DNA from: Pantoea agglomerans
Lineage (GTDB): Bacteria; Pseudomonadota; Gammaproteobacteria; Enterobacterales; Enterobacteriaceae
Assembly: GCF_020149765.1 (NCBI RefSeq)
Contig: NZ_CP083809.1
Coordinates: 1,674,001-1,738,000, forward strand
Direction of reading: 5' to 3'
Length of the DNA stretch: 64,000 bases
Position numbers and translations under genes: made by a program. Shown here one piece after another: positions 38,221-46,620 of this stretch (the stretch's first letter is position 1; the number at the start of each line of letters is the position of its first letter). The notes beneath the pieces were generated by a model that searched no databases, was not told where the DNA came from, and saw nothing but the letters and a program-made list of their open reading frames with translations.

Positions 38221-38249
38221 CTTGAAATGCGCTGCGATGACCCTAGGAT
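38221..38249 (+). promoter_or_regulatory. Sigma-32 heat-shock promoter of htpX
   Basis: CTTGAA at 38221-38226, a 14-base spacer, then CCCTAGGAT at 38241-38249 closely fit the sigma-32 pattern (CTTGAA, 13-15 bases, CCCCATnT). It lies about 50 bases before htpX, a known heat-shock gene. Confidence 0.75.
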
Positions 38250-38297
38250 AGGGATCCGCGCAGTCAGCGCATGAACAACTGAGGAAGATTAACTTTT

Positions 38298-39179
38298 ATG
38301 ATGCGTATTGCTCTTTTCCTGGTGACCAACTTAGCTGTGATGTTGGTCTTTGGGCTGATCCTCAGCCTGACAGGGATCCAGTCAAGCAGTGTTCAGGGCC
38401 TGATGATCATGGCAGGCCTGTTTGGCTTTGGCGGTGCGTTTGTTTCACTGCTGATGTCGAAGTGGATGGCGCTGCGTTCGGTCGGCGGTGAGGTGATTGA
38501 ACAGCCGCGTAATGAAACAGAGCGCTGGCTGATGCAGACCGTGGGCCGTCAGGCGCAGCAGGCGGGCATTGCGATGCCGCAGGTCGCTATTTACCATGCG
38601 CCCGACATCAACGCCTTCGCCACCGGCGCGCGTCGCGATGCGTCGCTGGTCGCTGTCTCAACCGGGCTGTTGCAGAACATGAGCCGCGACGAAGCGGAAG
38701 CGGTGCTGGCGCACGAGATTGCCCACATCGCCAACGGCGACATGGTGACCATGACGCTGATTCAGGGCATCGTGAACACCTTCGTGATCTTTATCTCGCG
38801 TATTATCGCGCAGGTGGCGTCGGGCTTCCTTTCCGGCAACCGCGACGGCGAAGAGAGCAGCAACGGCAATCCGCTGGTCTACTTTGCCGTGGCGACGGTG
38901 CTGGAGCTGGTGTTCGGCATTCTGGCCAGCATCATCACCATGTGGTTCTCGCGCCACCGTGAATTCCACGCTGACGCCGGTTCGGCGAAGCTGGTGGGAC
39001 GCGAGAAGATGATCGCCGCGCTGCAGCGCCTGAAAACCAGCTACGAACCGCAGGAGCCGAGCAGCATGATGGCGTTCTGCATCAACGGCAAAAACAAGTC
39101 GCTGAGCGAACTGTTTATGTCGCACCCGCCGCTGGATAAGCGCATCGAAGCGCTGCGCAGCGGTCAGTATCTCAAGTAG
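38298..39179 (+). CDS. htpX: Membrane protease HtpX
   Basis: HtpX, 293 residues, an M48 zinc metalloprotease of the inner membrane that works with FtsH in membrane-protein quality control. Two N-terminal spans (about 4-25 and 36-54) are followed by the zinc motif [13 protein letters not shown] and the third ligand region [13 protein letters not shown]. Hydrophobic segments around 155-180 and 195-215 fit the family. It starts MMRIALFL as in E. coli. Preceded by a heat-shock promoter, and followed by its own terminator. Confidence 0.97.
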   Translation: MMRIALFLVTNLAVMLVFGLILSLTGIQSSSVQGLMIMAGLFGFGGAFVSLLMSKWMALRSVGGEVIEQPRNETERWLMQTVGRQAQQAGIAMPQVAIYHAPDINAFATGARRDASLVAVSTGLLQNMSRDEAEAVLAHEIAHIANGDMVTMTLIQGIVNTFVIFISRIIAQVASGFLSGNRDGEESSNGNPLVYFAVATVLELVFGILASIITMWFSRHREFHADAGSAKLVGREKMIAALQRLKTSYEPQEPSSMMAFCINGKNKSLSELFMSHPPLDKRIEALRSGQYLK

Positions 39180-39192
39180 CCGTTCAGGCGTG

Positions 39193-39222
39193 AAAAGGCG
39201 ACTCCCCGGAGTCGCCTTTTTT
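39193..39222 (+). terminator. Rho-independent terminator after htpX
   Basis: AAAAGGCGACTCC and GGAGTCGCCTTTTTT face each other with only CC between them. It can serve both htpX and the convergent yebQ. Confidence 0.9.
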
Positions 39223-39232
39223 ATGGGCGCGA

Positions 39233-40612
39233 TTACTGCGCCGTGGCGCGCTTCTGCGACAGGCGCGACAGGCTGAACAGCGCGGCGAGGCTGGAGAAGA
39301 GGCCGGCGAGGATCAGCGACGCGTGCGTGCCGCCCTGGTCGAACAGGGTGAACATCAGCGCCACCAGCGCCGCGCCGCTGCTCTGGCCCAGCAGACGCGC
39401 CGTGCCCAGCATGCCGCTGGCGCCGCCGCTGCGGTTGCGCGGCGCGGCAGAGATGATGGTGTGGTTATTCGGCGACTGGAACAGGCCGAACCCGGCACCG
39501 CACAGCGCCATACGCCAGATAATATCCCAGTCCTGCGGCTGCGCAGGCAGCAGCGCCAGCAGAAACAGCCCCGCCGCAAACAGCGCCAGGCCGATGCCGC
39601 CGAGCAGCCCGGCGTGAATATGCTCAATCAGGCGGCCAGCAATCGGCGCCAGCACCATGGTCGCCAGCGGCCAGGGCGTCAGCAGCAGGCCGGTCGCAAC
39701 CTCGTCGCGTCCCAGCGCGTTCTGCAGGTAAAAGGGCAGCGACACCATCGCCAGCATCTGTGCGCAGAAAGAGCAGATCGAGGTGCAGAGCGACAGGCTG
39801 AACAGCGGAATACGCAGCAGATCCACCGGCAGCAGCGGCACCGCCATGCGCTGCTGACGACGCACAAAGAACCAGCCGACCACCGCCAGCACCGCTACTT
39901 CAGCCAGCGCCAGCATCCGGCTGCCGCCCTGCGCAAATCCGGTCAGCGTATAGATCAGCAAACCGAAAAACAGCGCGTTCATAAGCGCACTCGGCACATC
40001 GAACTTTTGCGCCTTCGCTTTCTGGCTGTTCTCCGGCAGGAAGCGCAGCGCCAGCCAGAGCGAAATCACCCCCAGCGGCACATTAATCAGAAACAGCCAC
40101 TTCCAGCTGGCGAACGACAGGATCGCCGCCGCCACCGTTGGCCCGGCGGCGCTTGAGGCCGCCACCACCAGGGAGTTGATCGCCATCCCCCGTCCCAGAT
40201 AACGCTGCGGATAGATAATGCGGATCAGCGCAGTGTTGACGCTCATCAGCGCCGCGCCGCCAAACCCTTGCAGCACGCGCGCCAGCGTCAGCATCGGGAG
40301 CGATGATGAGAGGGCGCAGAAAACCGAGGTGAGGACAAACAGGCCGAGCCCGACCTGATAGACCCGGCGATAGCCAAGCATATCGCCGAGAAACGCAAGC
40401 GACAGCAGCGAGGCGACGATAGCGATTTGGTAGCCGTTGACGATCCAGACCGACTGCGCCGGACTGGCGTGCAGCTCGCGCGCAATGGTCGGCAGCGCCA
40501 CGTTGGCGATAGTACCGTCCAGCACCGCCATCATAATGCCCAGCGCAATGGTAAAAATTGCGCCGTAGCGCTGCGGAACGGGCAGCCCATCCTGAGAATT
40601 TATCGGAGACAT
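39233..40612 (-). CDS. yebQ: MFS transporter YebQ
   Basis: YebQ, 459 residues, a 14-TM (DHA2-type) major facilitator of unknown substrate. Diagnostic stretches include MAVLDGTIANVALPTIA in TM1, QIAIVASLLSLAFLGDMLGYRR (motif A), RVLQGFGGAALMSVNTALIR and FGLFQSPNNHTIIS, all nearly as in E. coli YebQ (457). The start MSPINSQDGLPVPQRYG was chosen from the alignment; 37 more codons are open upstream but have no support. Divergent from kdgR and adjacent to it as in E. coli. Confidence 0.94.
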   Translation of the reverse strand: MSPINSQDGLPVPQRYGAIFTIALGIMMAVLDGTIANVALPTIARELHASPAQSVWIVNGYQIAIVASLLSLAFLGDMLGYRRVYQVGLGLFVLTSVFCALSSSLPMLTLARVLQGFGGAALMSVNTALIRIIYPQRYLGRGMAINSLVVAASSAAGPTVAAAILSFASWKWLFLINVPLGVISLWLALRFLPENSQKAKAQKFDVPSALMNALFFGLLIYTLTGFAQGGSRMLALAEVAVLAVVGWFFVRRQQRMAVPLLPVDLLRIPLFSLSLCTSICSFCAQMLAMVSLPFYLQNALGRDEVATGLLLTPWPLATMVLAPIAGRLIEHIHAGLLGGIGLALFAAGLFLLALLPAQPQDWDIIWRMALCGAGFGLFQSPNNHTIISAAPRNRSGGASGMLGTARLLGQSSGAALVALMFTLFDQGGTHASLILAGLFSSLAALFSLSRLSQKRATAQ

Positions 40613-40800
40613 AGAGAGAAAAGTAAAGTGGGTGAATATCAACATGCTAATGAATCCGCTGCTGAAACGCACCGCCTTTAGCGCAAAAAACGCGGGTAAA
40701 GTATGTCGCGCGGTGACAGGCAATGGTGCAGCGCGCAGCGACGCGCTATATTGGTCATCTGTTCCGATTTTATTAAAACAATTTCAAAAAAGGGTTCGTG

Positions 40801-41592
40801 ATGGCCACCAGTGAAAACGATAAACAACCCGACGCCGTCTCTTCCGTAATGAAGGTGTTTGGCATCCTGCAGGCGCTGGGCGAAGAGCGCGATCACGGCA
40901 TTACCGAGCTGGCGCAGCGCGTGATGATGTCGAAGAGCACCGTTTACCGCTTTCTGCAGACCATGAAGGCGCTTGGCTATGTCACGCAGGAAGGCGAGAG
41001 CGAAAAATACTCCCTGACGCTGAAGTTGTTTGAGCTGGGGGCGAAGGCGTTGCAGAACGTCGATCTCATCCGCAGCGCAGACGTGCAGATGCGTGAGCTC
41101 TCGCGTCTGACTAAAGAGACGATCCACCTCGGGGCGCTGGAAGAGGACAGCATCGTCTACATCCATAAAATCGACTCGCTCTATAACCTGCGGATGTATT
41201 CGCGCATTGGACGGCGCAACCCGCTGCACACCACGGCGATTGGCAAAGTGCTGCTGGCGTGGCGCGACCGGGCAGAGGTGAATGAGATCCTTAAAGAGGT
41301 TGAATTCAAGCGTAGCACCGCCAATACCATCGTCACGCGCGAAGCGCTGCTCGAGGTGCTGGATCAGGTGAAAGCGCAGGGCTTCGGCGAGGATAACGAG
41401 GAGCAGGAAGAGGGGCTGCGCTGTATCGCCGTGCCGGTTTTCGACCGCTTTGGCGTGGTTATCGCCGGTCTGAGCATCTCATTCCCCACTATCCGCTTCT
41501 CGGAAGAGGCGAAAAGCGACTATGTCGCCATGCTGCATCGCGCGGCGCGCACGCTCTCCGCTGAGATGGGCTATCACCACTACGGCTTCTGA
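40801..41592 (+). CDS. kdgR: KdgR, IclR-family regulator of pectin and KDG catabolism
   Basis: KdgR, 263 residues, represses 2-keto-3-deoxygluconate and pectin-breakdown genes and is released by KDG. The winged helix-turn-helix is at about 14-75 (ITELAQRVMMSKSTVYRFLQ). The ligand-binding IclR domain follows (RRNPLHTTAIGKVLLAW, RCIAVPVFDRFG). The length equals E. coli KdgR. AAAAAGGG precedes the ATG; a GTG codon directly before it is also in frame. In this genome KdgR may be the main control on eda flux, because edd is absent from the zwf-eda locus. Confidence 0.96.
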   Translation: MATSENDKQPDAVSSVMKVFGILQALGEERDHGITELAQRVMMSKSTVYRFLQTMKALGYVTQEGESEKYSLTLKLFELGAKALQNVDLIRSADVQMRELSRLTKETIHLGALEEDSIVYIHKIDSLYNLRMYSRIGRRNPLHTTAIGKVLLAWRDRAEVNEILKEVEFKRSTANTIVTREALLEVLDQVKAQGFGEDNEEQEEGLRCIAVPVFDRFGVVIAGLSISFPTIRFSEEAKSDYVAMLHRAARTLSAEMGYHHYGF

Positions 41593-41593
41593 T

Positions 41594-41616
41594 AAAAAAA
41601 GCGGGCAGACGCCCGC
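41594..41616 (-). terminator. Terminator between kdgR and yobH
   Basis: GCGGGC and GCCCGC pair around AGAC. Seven As before the stem give a T-run on the minus strand, so it best serves yobH; on the plus strand it may still slow kdgR transcription. Confidence 0.75.
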
Positions 41617-41662
41617 TTGCTCTCCTGTAAGACTCCGCGCGGAACGATTCTCCGCCTGACCC

Positions 41663-41899
41663 TTAATTGTCGATCACTTCTCCGCTCTTCTTCAGCAGCG
41701 GGCAGTCGCTCACCCCGATAACGCCGCTGTCAGTATGCAGATACTGGGCGGTAATCACACCGCGCGCGGTAAGGTAGCTGCACTGCAGGCCCAGACCCGC
41801 GGCGTTTTTAGCGCTGCCGGTCAGCACGCCATAGCCGGTAAACAGCATGGCGACCCAGATAACGGCGAGCAGAACGATCGCCCGAATAAAGAGTTTCAT
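41663..41899 (-). CDS. yobH: YobH family small secreted/membrane protein
   Basis: YobH, 78 residues, function unknown. An N-terminal hydrophobic segment (FIRAIVLLAVIWVAMLFTGYGVL) is followed by the near-invariant AAGLGLQCSYLTARG and SDCPLLKKS. The two Cys may be disulphide-linked in the periplasm. AAGGAG precedes the ATG. Convergent with kdgR as in E. coli. The next E. coli gene, mgrB, is not present at this spot. Confidence 0.92.
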   Translation of the reverse strand: MKLFIRAIVLLAVIWVAMLFTGYGVLTGSAKNAAGLGLQCSYLTARGVITAQYLHTDSGVIGVSDCPLLKKSGEVIDN

Positions 41900-42107
41900 T
41901 TGTTCTCCTTGTGATACATAACGCAGCTGTCCACCGTGTGCTGCCGCCCGTAATATTAACAGCTTGCCTCGCTTTGTCTGCCGAAGCGATCGGAGATTGC
42001 CGAAAGCGACGGGTCAGGGAATTCTGCATTCAGGCGCATAGCCTGGTCAGCCGGGCGCCCAGCAGGTAGAATCGACGCCATCAATATTTTCCGTTTTTGA
42101 GGCAGTT

Positions 42108-42374
42108 ATGAACGAATTAGCCGCAACCTCCGATCCGCTGTTTAGCTATGGCGTAGTGGCGGTGATTATCATTGTGGCGTTTATCGCCTGGTTTTTCGTT
42201 AACCGGGCCAGCGTGCGCGCCAGCGAACAGATCCTGCTGCTGAGCCAGCTGCTGGAAGAGCAGAAAAAACAGAACGCGCTGCTGCGCCGGCTGGTTGAGA
42301 GCCAGAGCGGCGAGCAGGAGAAGCAGGAGCCGGAAGCGACGCGCGAATTTATCCGCATGATCCCGGAACGCTAA
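42108..42374 (+). CDS. yebO: YebO family inner-membrane protein
   Basis: YebO, 88 residues. One membrane span at about 14-32 (YGVVAVIIIVAFIAWFFVN) is followed by NRASVRASEQILLL, a coiled-coil-like helix (LLEEQKKQNALLRRLVE) and an acidic tail. It resembles E. coli YebO (95 residues) in layout and in the NRAS and QNALLRRL motifs. Function unknown. Confidence 0.85.
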   Translation: MNELAATSDPLFSYGVVAVIIIVAFIAWFFVNRASVRASEQILLLSQLLEEQKKQNALLRRLVESQSGEQEKQEPEATREFIRMIPER

Positions 42375-42400
42375 CCTTTTTTACCCCGGCAAGGAGCGAC

Positions 42401-43411
42401 ATGGCCTGGCAAAACCCCTGGTATGACGCCAGCAAAGCGCATCATACCCCTGAAGGCTTTCGCAACCTGGAGCCGGATCTGCGCCAGCCTGGCGATCTCA
42501 GGCGCTGGCGTAAAGCGCGCAAAGCGGCGGGGCTGCCGCTCCCGCCGCAGGCGGGCTATGAGCAGTTCAGGGCGCGCTGGTGGCAGCCCGCCGATCTTGC
42601 CGGCGTGGACGATCGCGTCTGGTGGTTAGGCCATGCGGCGATGCTGCTGCGCCTTAACCAGCGCTATCTGCTGATCGATCCGGCGCTCTCGACGCGCGCC
42701 TCGCCGCTGCCCTTTGCCGGGCCAGAACGCAAAACCCCGCCGCCGCTGCGCATTAAGGATCTGCCGCGCCTCGACTATGTGCTGATCTCCCACAATCACT
42801 ATGACCATCTCGATTCCGCCACCGTCAGGCGCATTCTCCGCCGTTTCCCTGACGTCACTTTTCTGGTGCCGCTGGGGCTGGAAGGCTGGTTCACGCGACG
42901 CGGCGCGCGTCATGTGCGCCAGCTCGACTGGTGGCAGAGCCAGCAGGAGGCGGGGCTGACCCTGACCGCCGTACCGGCGCGTCACTGGAGCATGCGCACG
43001 CCCTGGGATCGCAACCGTTCGCTATGGTGCGGCTGGGTAGTAAAAAGCAAGACGCTTAATTTCTGGTTTTCCGGCGATAGCGGGTTTTCCGATAACCTGG
43101 CGGAGATCCCCCGGCGGCTTGGTCCATTTAATCTGGTCGCGCTGCCGGTCGGTGCCTATGCACCGAAATGGTTCATGCGCAGCAGCCATATGGAGCCCGC
43201 TCACGCGGTCTCATTATGGCGGCTAACGGGTAAACCGTTAGCCCTGCCTATTCACTGGGGCGTATTCGAGCTGGCTGACGAATCACTGGATGAGCCGCCG
43301 GCTGAATTAGTGTGCGCCATTCAGCGCAGCGGAGAAGATAATGGCCGCTTTGCGCCGTGGAGAATAGGAGAGAGCCGCAGCCTGGAAAATATTAACCAGG
43401 AAAATTCCTAA
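42401..43411 (+). CDS. RomA-like metallo-beta-lactamase-fold hydrolase
   Basis: A 336-residue MBL-fold protein like RomA and N-acylphosphatidylethanolamine phospholipase D. Metal ligands are seen in ISHNHYDHLD (HxHxDH, with the first His in SHNH), PARHWSMRTPWDRN, FWFSGDSGFSDN and PIHWGVFEL. The N-terminal segment (FRNLEPDLRQP) is family-typical. There is no signal peptide. Substrate unknown; a phospholipid or N-acyl compound is a family-based guess. It starts 26 bases after yebO and is not in the E. coli version of this locus. Confidence 0.85.
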   Translation: MAWQNPWYDASKAHHTPEGFRNLEPDLRQPGDLRRWRKARKAAGLPLPPQAGYEQFRARWWQPADLAGVDDRVWWLGHAAMLLRLNQRYLLIDPALSTRASPLPFAGPERKTPPPLRIKDLPRLDYVLISHNHYDHLDSATVRRILRRFPDVTFLVPLGLEGWFTRRGARHVRQLDWWQSQQEAGLTLTAVPARHWSMRTPWDRNRSLWCGWVVKSKTLNFWFSGDSGFSDNLAEIPRRLGPFNLVALPVGAYAPKWFMRSSHMEPAHAVSLWRLTGKPLALPIHWGVFELADESLDEPPAELVCAIQRSGEDNGRFAPWRIGESRSLENINQENS

Positions 43412-43934
43412 AGCGCGGTGCTTATCCTCAGGCGGGTATTAGGTTTTGAGAGAACATTTATTCAGGATCAAAGAATAAATGGTAATAAGAAATAAGCATT
43501 GCTCTGCTTTTTATTGGGGCAGTACGGGTTTTTATTTTCCTGATTTTGGTGCAAAAGTATTTATTAACTGTGCCAGAGAGAAATCAGAGCCTGCGATCGC
43601 TTAAGAGAAAAGGGTGCCGCATTTTAGTTGTAGGGTGTCGCTTAACAAAAGCGAATGCCATAATACTGCAATAATCTATCCGTAAATTAATCCGTTACGG
43701 TGAACAAGGTTGGACAAATGCGCGGTTATCCGCTAGCGTTATTCGTATCATCCGCGGGTTGCTGGATAGCGCTTTTCGGCCTGGGCGTGGTCAGGTTATG
43801 TACCAAAATGAACAAAGTGCGCGACGGCTTTGCAAATTTTGTGCAGCACATCCACGGTCGATTAAAAATGCCTTGCCATTAATTTGCGGATATGTGATAA
43901 CAATTCTTGGGTCAAACGAGGTACAGTTCTGTTT
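43412..43934. other. AT-rich leader region upstream of yobF-cspC
   Basis: A 523-base stretch, clearly richer in A+T than its flanks. I see no convincing gene; an open frame at 43700-43882 starts at GTG without conserved sequence. A small inverted repeat (TCGCTTAACAAAAGCGA) is near 43637. The yobF-cspC promoter and long leader are expected here. Confidence 0.55.
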
Positions 43935-44012
43935 ATGTATGGCATCTTCAGTAAAGAAGTTACGAGTAAAAACGTTGACGTTGAATACCGCTTCCTTGCC
44001 GAACCTTATTAG
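43935..44012 (+). pseudogene. yobF: yobF, shortened by a frameshift
   Basis: The frame opens [20 protein letters not shown] and stops at LAEPY, after 25 codons. E. coli YobF (47 residues) has the same start and continues EPYIGASCSNVS. Here the next frame continues at that exact point with [13 protein letters not shown], so a change of about two bases has split the gene. YobF is the small stress-induced protein co-transcribed ahead of cspC. The reading after the shift does not end where E. coli YobF ends, so its loss may be old. Confidence 0.65.
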
Positions 44013-44089
44013 TGCCTCATTCAGTAACGTCTCTGGTTTCTCTGTAGGTCTGCCTCCGGGCAAAATAAACACTCTAAGGAATTTGCAAA

Positions 44090-44299
44090 ATGGCAAAGAT
44101 CAAAGGTCAGGTTAAGTGGTTCAACGAGTCTAAAGGTTTTGGTTTTATTACTCCTGCTGACGGTAGCAAAGATGTGTTCGTACACTTCTCCGCTATCCAG
44201 GGCAACGGTTTCAAAACCCTGGCTGAAGGCCAAAGCGTTGAGTTCGAAATTCAGGACGGCCAGAAAGGCCCGGCTGCAGTCAACGTAACCGCTATCTGA
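44090..44299 (+). CDS. cspC: Cold-shock-family RNA chaperone CspC
   Basis: CspC, 69 residues, a constitutive cold-shock-domain RNA-binding protein that stabilises rpoS and other mRNAs. The RNP1 motif is KGFGFI and RNP2 is VFVHFSAI. The sequence differs from E. coli CspC at about one residue (QSVEF for QNVEF). CTAAGGAATTTGCAAA precedes the ATG. It lies downstream of the broken yobF, and a terminator follows. Confidence 0.98.
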   Translation: MAKIKGQVKWFNESKGFGFITPADGSKDVFVHFSAIQGNGFKTLAEGQSVEFEIQDGQKGPAAVNVTAI

Positions 44300-44344
44300 T
44301 TTCGTGCCAGCTCGGTGCCATGCACCACTGAAAACGAATCCTGT

Positions 44345-44375
44345 AAAGCCCTGGTCATCTGACCGGGGCTTTTTC
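44345..44375 (+). terminator. Rho-independent terminator after cspC
   Basis: AGCCCTGGTCA and TGACCGGGGCT pair around TC with one mismatch, followed by TTTTCTTT. Confidence 0.85.
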
Positions 44376-44437
44376 TTTGCGCTTTCGATACAACCGCGAA
44401 CGGAGTACACTGCGGCGCTCTTGTTAATGGAGTTCGT

Positions 44438-45235
44438 ATGTTGCTGATTTGCCCCCTCTGTCATCATCCTTTGCAGCCTGAAAACCGCAGCTGGCGCTGT
44501 GAAAACCGTCACCAGTTCGATCAGGCGAAAGAGGGCTACCTCAATTTGCTGCCCGTTCAGCATAAAGGCTCGCGCGAGCCTGGCGACAGCGCAGAGATGA
44601 TGCAGGCGCGGCGCGAGTTTCTGCAGGCGGGCTACTATCAGCCGCTGCGCGACGGCGTGGTGACGCTGCTGCGCGAAAAGCTACGCGACGCGGGCGCGCT
44701 GCTTGATATCGGCTGCGGCGAAGGCTATTACACGTCGGCGCTCAGCGCGCTGGGCGCAGAGGTTTACGGCCTGGATATCGCTAAAAACGCCATTCGCCTG
44801 GCGGCAAAACGTTATCCTGACGTGCAGTTTTGCGTCGCCTCAAGCCAGCGTCTGCCCTTTGCTGACGCATCGCTGGACGGCGTGGTGCGCATCTACGCGC
44901 CCTGTAACGAAGCGGAGCTGACGCGCGTCGTGAAGCCAGGCGGCGTGCTGCTGACCGTTACCCCAGGGGCGCACCATCTGCAGCAGTTCAAGGCGCTGAT
45001 CTATCGCGAGGTGCAGCTTCATGCGCCGGAAGAGAAGTGCTACAGCGGCTTTAGCGAAGAGAGTCAGCAGTCGCTGCGCTACGCGATGCAGCTGAGCGGC
45101 GATGCGGCGGCGACGCTGCTGCAGATGACGCCTTTCGCCTGGCGCGCGAAGCCGTCGGTGTGGGGGGAACTGCAGGCGTCGAAAACCTTCGAATGCGATG
45201 CTGACTTCCGCCTGACGCTATGGCGGCGCAATTAG
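44438..45235 (+). CDS. rlmA: 23S rRNA m1G745 methyltransferase RlmA
   Basis: RlmA(I), 265 residues, methylates G745 in 23S rRNA. The N-terminal zinc finger is CPLCHHPL...[10 protein letters not shown]. The SAM-binding motif I is [15 protein letters not shown], and motif post-I is [14 protein letters not shown]. The mid-domain block is [21 protein letters not shown]. It overlaps yobD at the 3' ends by four bases in convergent arrangement. The E. coli neighbour mntP is missing here. Confidence 0.95.
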   Translation: MLLICPLCHHPLQPENRSWRCENRHQFDQAKEGYLNLLPVQHKGSREPGDSAEMMQARREFLQAGYYQPLRDGVVTLLREKLRDAGALLDIGCGEGYYTSALSALGAEVYGLDIAKNAIRLAAKRYPDVQFCVASSQRLPFADASLDGVVRIYAPCNEAELTRVVKPGGVLLTVTPGAHHLQQFKALIYREVQLHAPEEKCYSGFSEESQQSLRYAMQLSGDAAATLLQMTPFAWRAKPSVWGELQASKTFECDADFRLTLWRRN

Positions 45236-45690
45236 CGCGCCTCCACCAGCGTATGATAGATGCGCTCAAGATCGTCGAGCTGCTGCACGGCGATCAGCAG
45301 GCGACGCTGCTCCAGCTGCATCACCAGGATGCCGTCTTCGGAGAGATTGATGCTCTGAATGCGTTCATAGGCGATCCAGACGCCGCCATAGAACAGCCCA
45401 TCGCGCTTCATCAGCAGGGTTGGGCGGCGCAGCCAGAAGAGCCAGAAAGCGAGAAAGCAGAGCACCATCAGCAAGGTGGTGGTGAGCTGCGGCCCCTGAT
45501 GCGTCACATTATTCCAGAGTAAAATCGCCAGCAGCCCGATAAATATCAGGCTGTCGATTTTGTGCCTGCGCCGCAGCGCCACGCTTAAGCGCGTCGGGCC
45601 GTTGCGGCGCGGCAGAATAAAGTCGTTATAGAGAGAAAAAAGCAGCAGCGCGGCGATACAGAGCGCGATGAGGCCGTCCGTTAGTGACAT
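45232..45690 (-). CDS. yobD: DUF986 inner-membrane protein YobD
   Basis: YobD, 152 residues, function unknown. Three membrane segments are visible ([30 protein letters not shown] and [15 protein letters not shown]). A conserved C-terminal half follows ([19 protein letters not shown]). The ATG at 45690 was preferred over the GTG one codon upstream because AGGAG is then properly spaced. It lies downstream of manZ, as in E. coli. Confidence 0.9.
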   Translation of the reverse strand: MSLTDGLIALCIAALLLFSLYNDFILPRRNGPTRLSVALRRRHKIDSLIFIGLLAILLWNNVTHQGPQLTTTLLMVLCFLAFWLFWLRRPTLLMKRDGLFYGGVWIAYERIQSINLSEDGILVMQLEQRRLLIAVQQLDDLERIYHTLVEAR

Positions 45691-45731
45691 CACTTTCTCC
45701 TGTGGCGATGCGGCAGAAAAGCGGGGAAGAG

Positions 45732-45752
45732 GCCGGGCGCAGCGCGCCCGGC
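45732..45752 (-). terminator. Hairpin just after manZ
   Basis: GCCGGGCGC and GCGCCCGGC pair perfectly around a three-base loop, seven bases past the manZ stop. There is no proper T-run, so it may protect the manXYZ mRNA 3' end rather than fully terminate. Confidence 0.5.
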
Positions 45753-45759
45753 GAGAGAA

Positions 45760-46605
45760 CTACAGGCCAAGCAGGCCGACCCAGTAGCCGAAAATCCCGA
45801 TAACAAAGAAGCCAACGATAATCCAAAGCGCGTTGACCTTGCGACGCAGCAGCCACATACAGGCGAAGGTCAGCAGCAGCGGCACGATGCCCGGCATCAG
45901 CTGATCGAGAATGGTCTGAACCGTGGTGACGGTGGTTTTCCCGGTCTGGTCGGTAATGCGCGATACGACCAGCGGAATATTCACGTGCGTCCACTTGTTC
46001 ACCAGCGCGCCCATCACAAACAGGCCAAGAATTGACGCCCCCTCCGTGAGCTTCTGCAGGAAGCCGCCGCCCATATCGCTGACGATATCGATCCCTTTGC
46101 GGTAGCCGTACGCCACGCCGTAATAGCGGGTCAGCAGACGCGCCAGATTGAACAGCACGAAGAACAGCAGCGGACCCAGCAGGCTGCCGCTCATGGCGAT
46201 ACCTGCGCCGAGGGCGGCGAATACCGGGCGTACGGTGCCCCAGAAAATGGGGTCGCCGACGCCAGCCAGCGGCCCCATCAGGCCCACTTTAATGCCGTTG
46301 ATGGCGGCGTCGTCGATCGGGGCGCCGTTGGCGCGCTGCTCCTCCATCGCCATGGTCACGCCCAGCACCGGCGCTGCCACGTAGGGATGGGTGTTAAAGA
46401 ACTCCAGATGACGCTTAATCGCCTGGCGGCGCGCCTCATTGTTTTCCGGATAGAGGCGGCGGATCACCGGCACCATTGAGAAACAGAAGCCTAGCGCCTG
46501 CATACGCTCGAAGTTCCACGACCCCTGGAACAGGTTCGACCGCAAAAACACGCCGCGGATATCCCCTGGGGTGAGTTTCTTTTGCGTTGTAGTTGTATCT
46601 ACCAT
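45760..46605 (-). CDS. manZ: Mannose PTS component IID
   Basis: ManZ, 281 residues, the IID membrane subunit of the mannose/glucose/glucosamine phosphotransferase system; with ManY it forms the sugar channel. Family landmarks are SWNFERMQALGFCFSM, MEEQRANGAPID, LMGPLAGVGDPIFWGT and C-terminal membrane spans. It follows manY by 15 bases in a manXYZ operon. Confidence 0.97.
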   Translation of the reverse strand: MVDTTTTQKKLTPGDIRGVFLRSNLFQGSWNFERMQALGFCFSMVPVIRRLYPENNEARRQAIKRHLEFFNTHPYVAAPVLGVTMAMEEQRANGAPIDDAAINGIKVGLMGPLAGVGDPIFWGTVRPVFAALGAGIAMSGSLLGPLLFFVLFNLARLLTRYYGVAYGYRKGIDIVSDMGGGFLQKLTEGASILGLFVMGALVNKWTHVNIPLVVSRITDQTGKTTVTTVQTILDQLMPGIVPLLLTFACMWLLRRKVNALWIIVGFFVIGIFGYWVGLLGL

Positions 46606-46620
46606 GTTGTCACCTGTTCC

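Noticed and set aside
43700..43882. A 60-codon frame starting at GTG upstream of yobF
   Set aside because: No clear ribosome site and no conserved sequence; it lies in what is probably the yobF-cspC leader.
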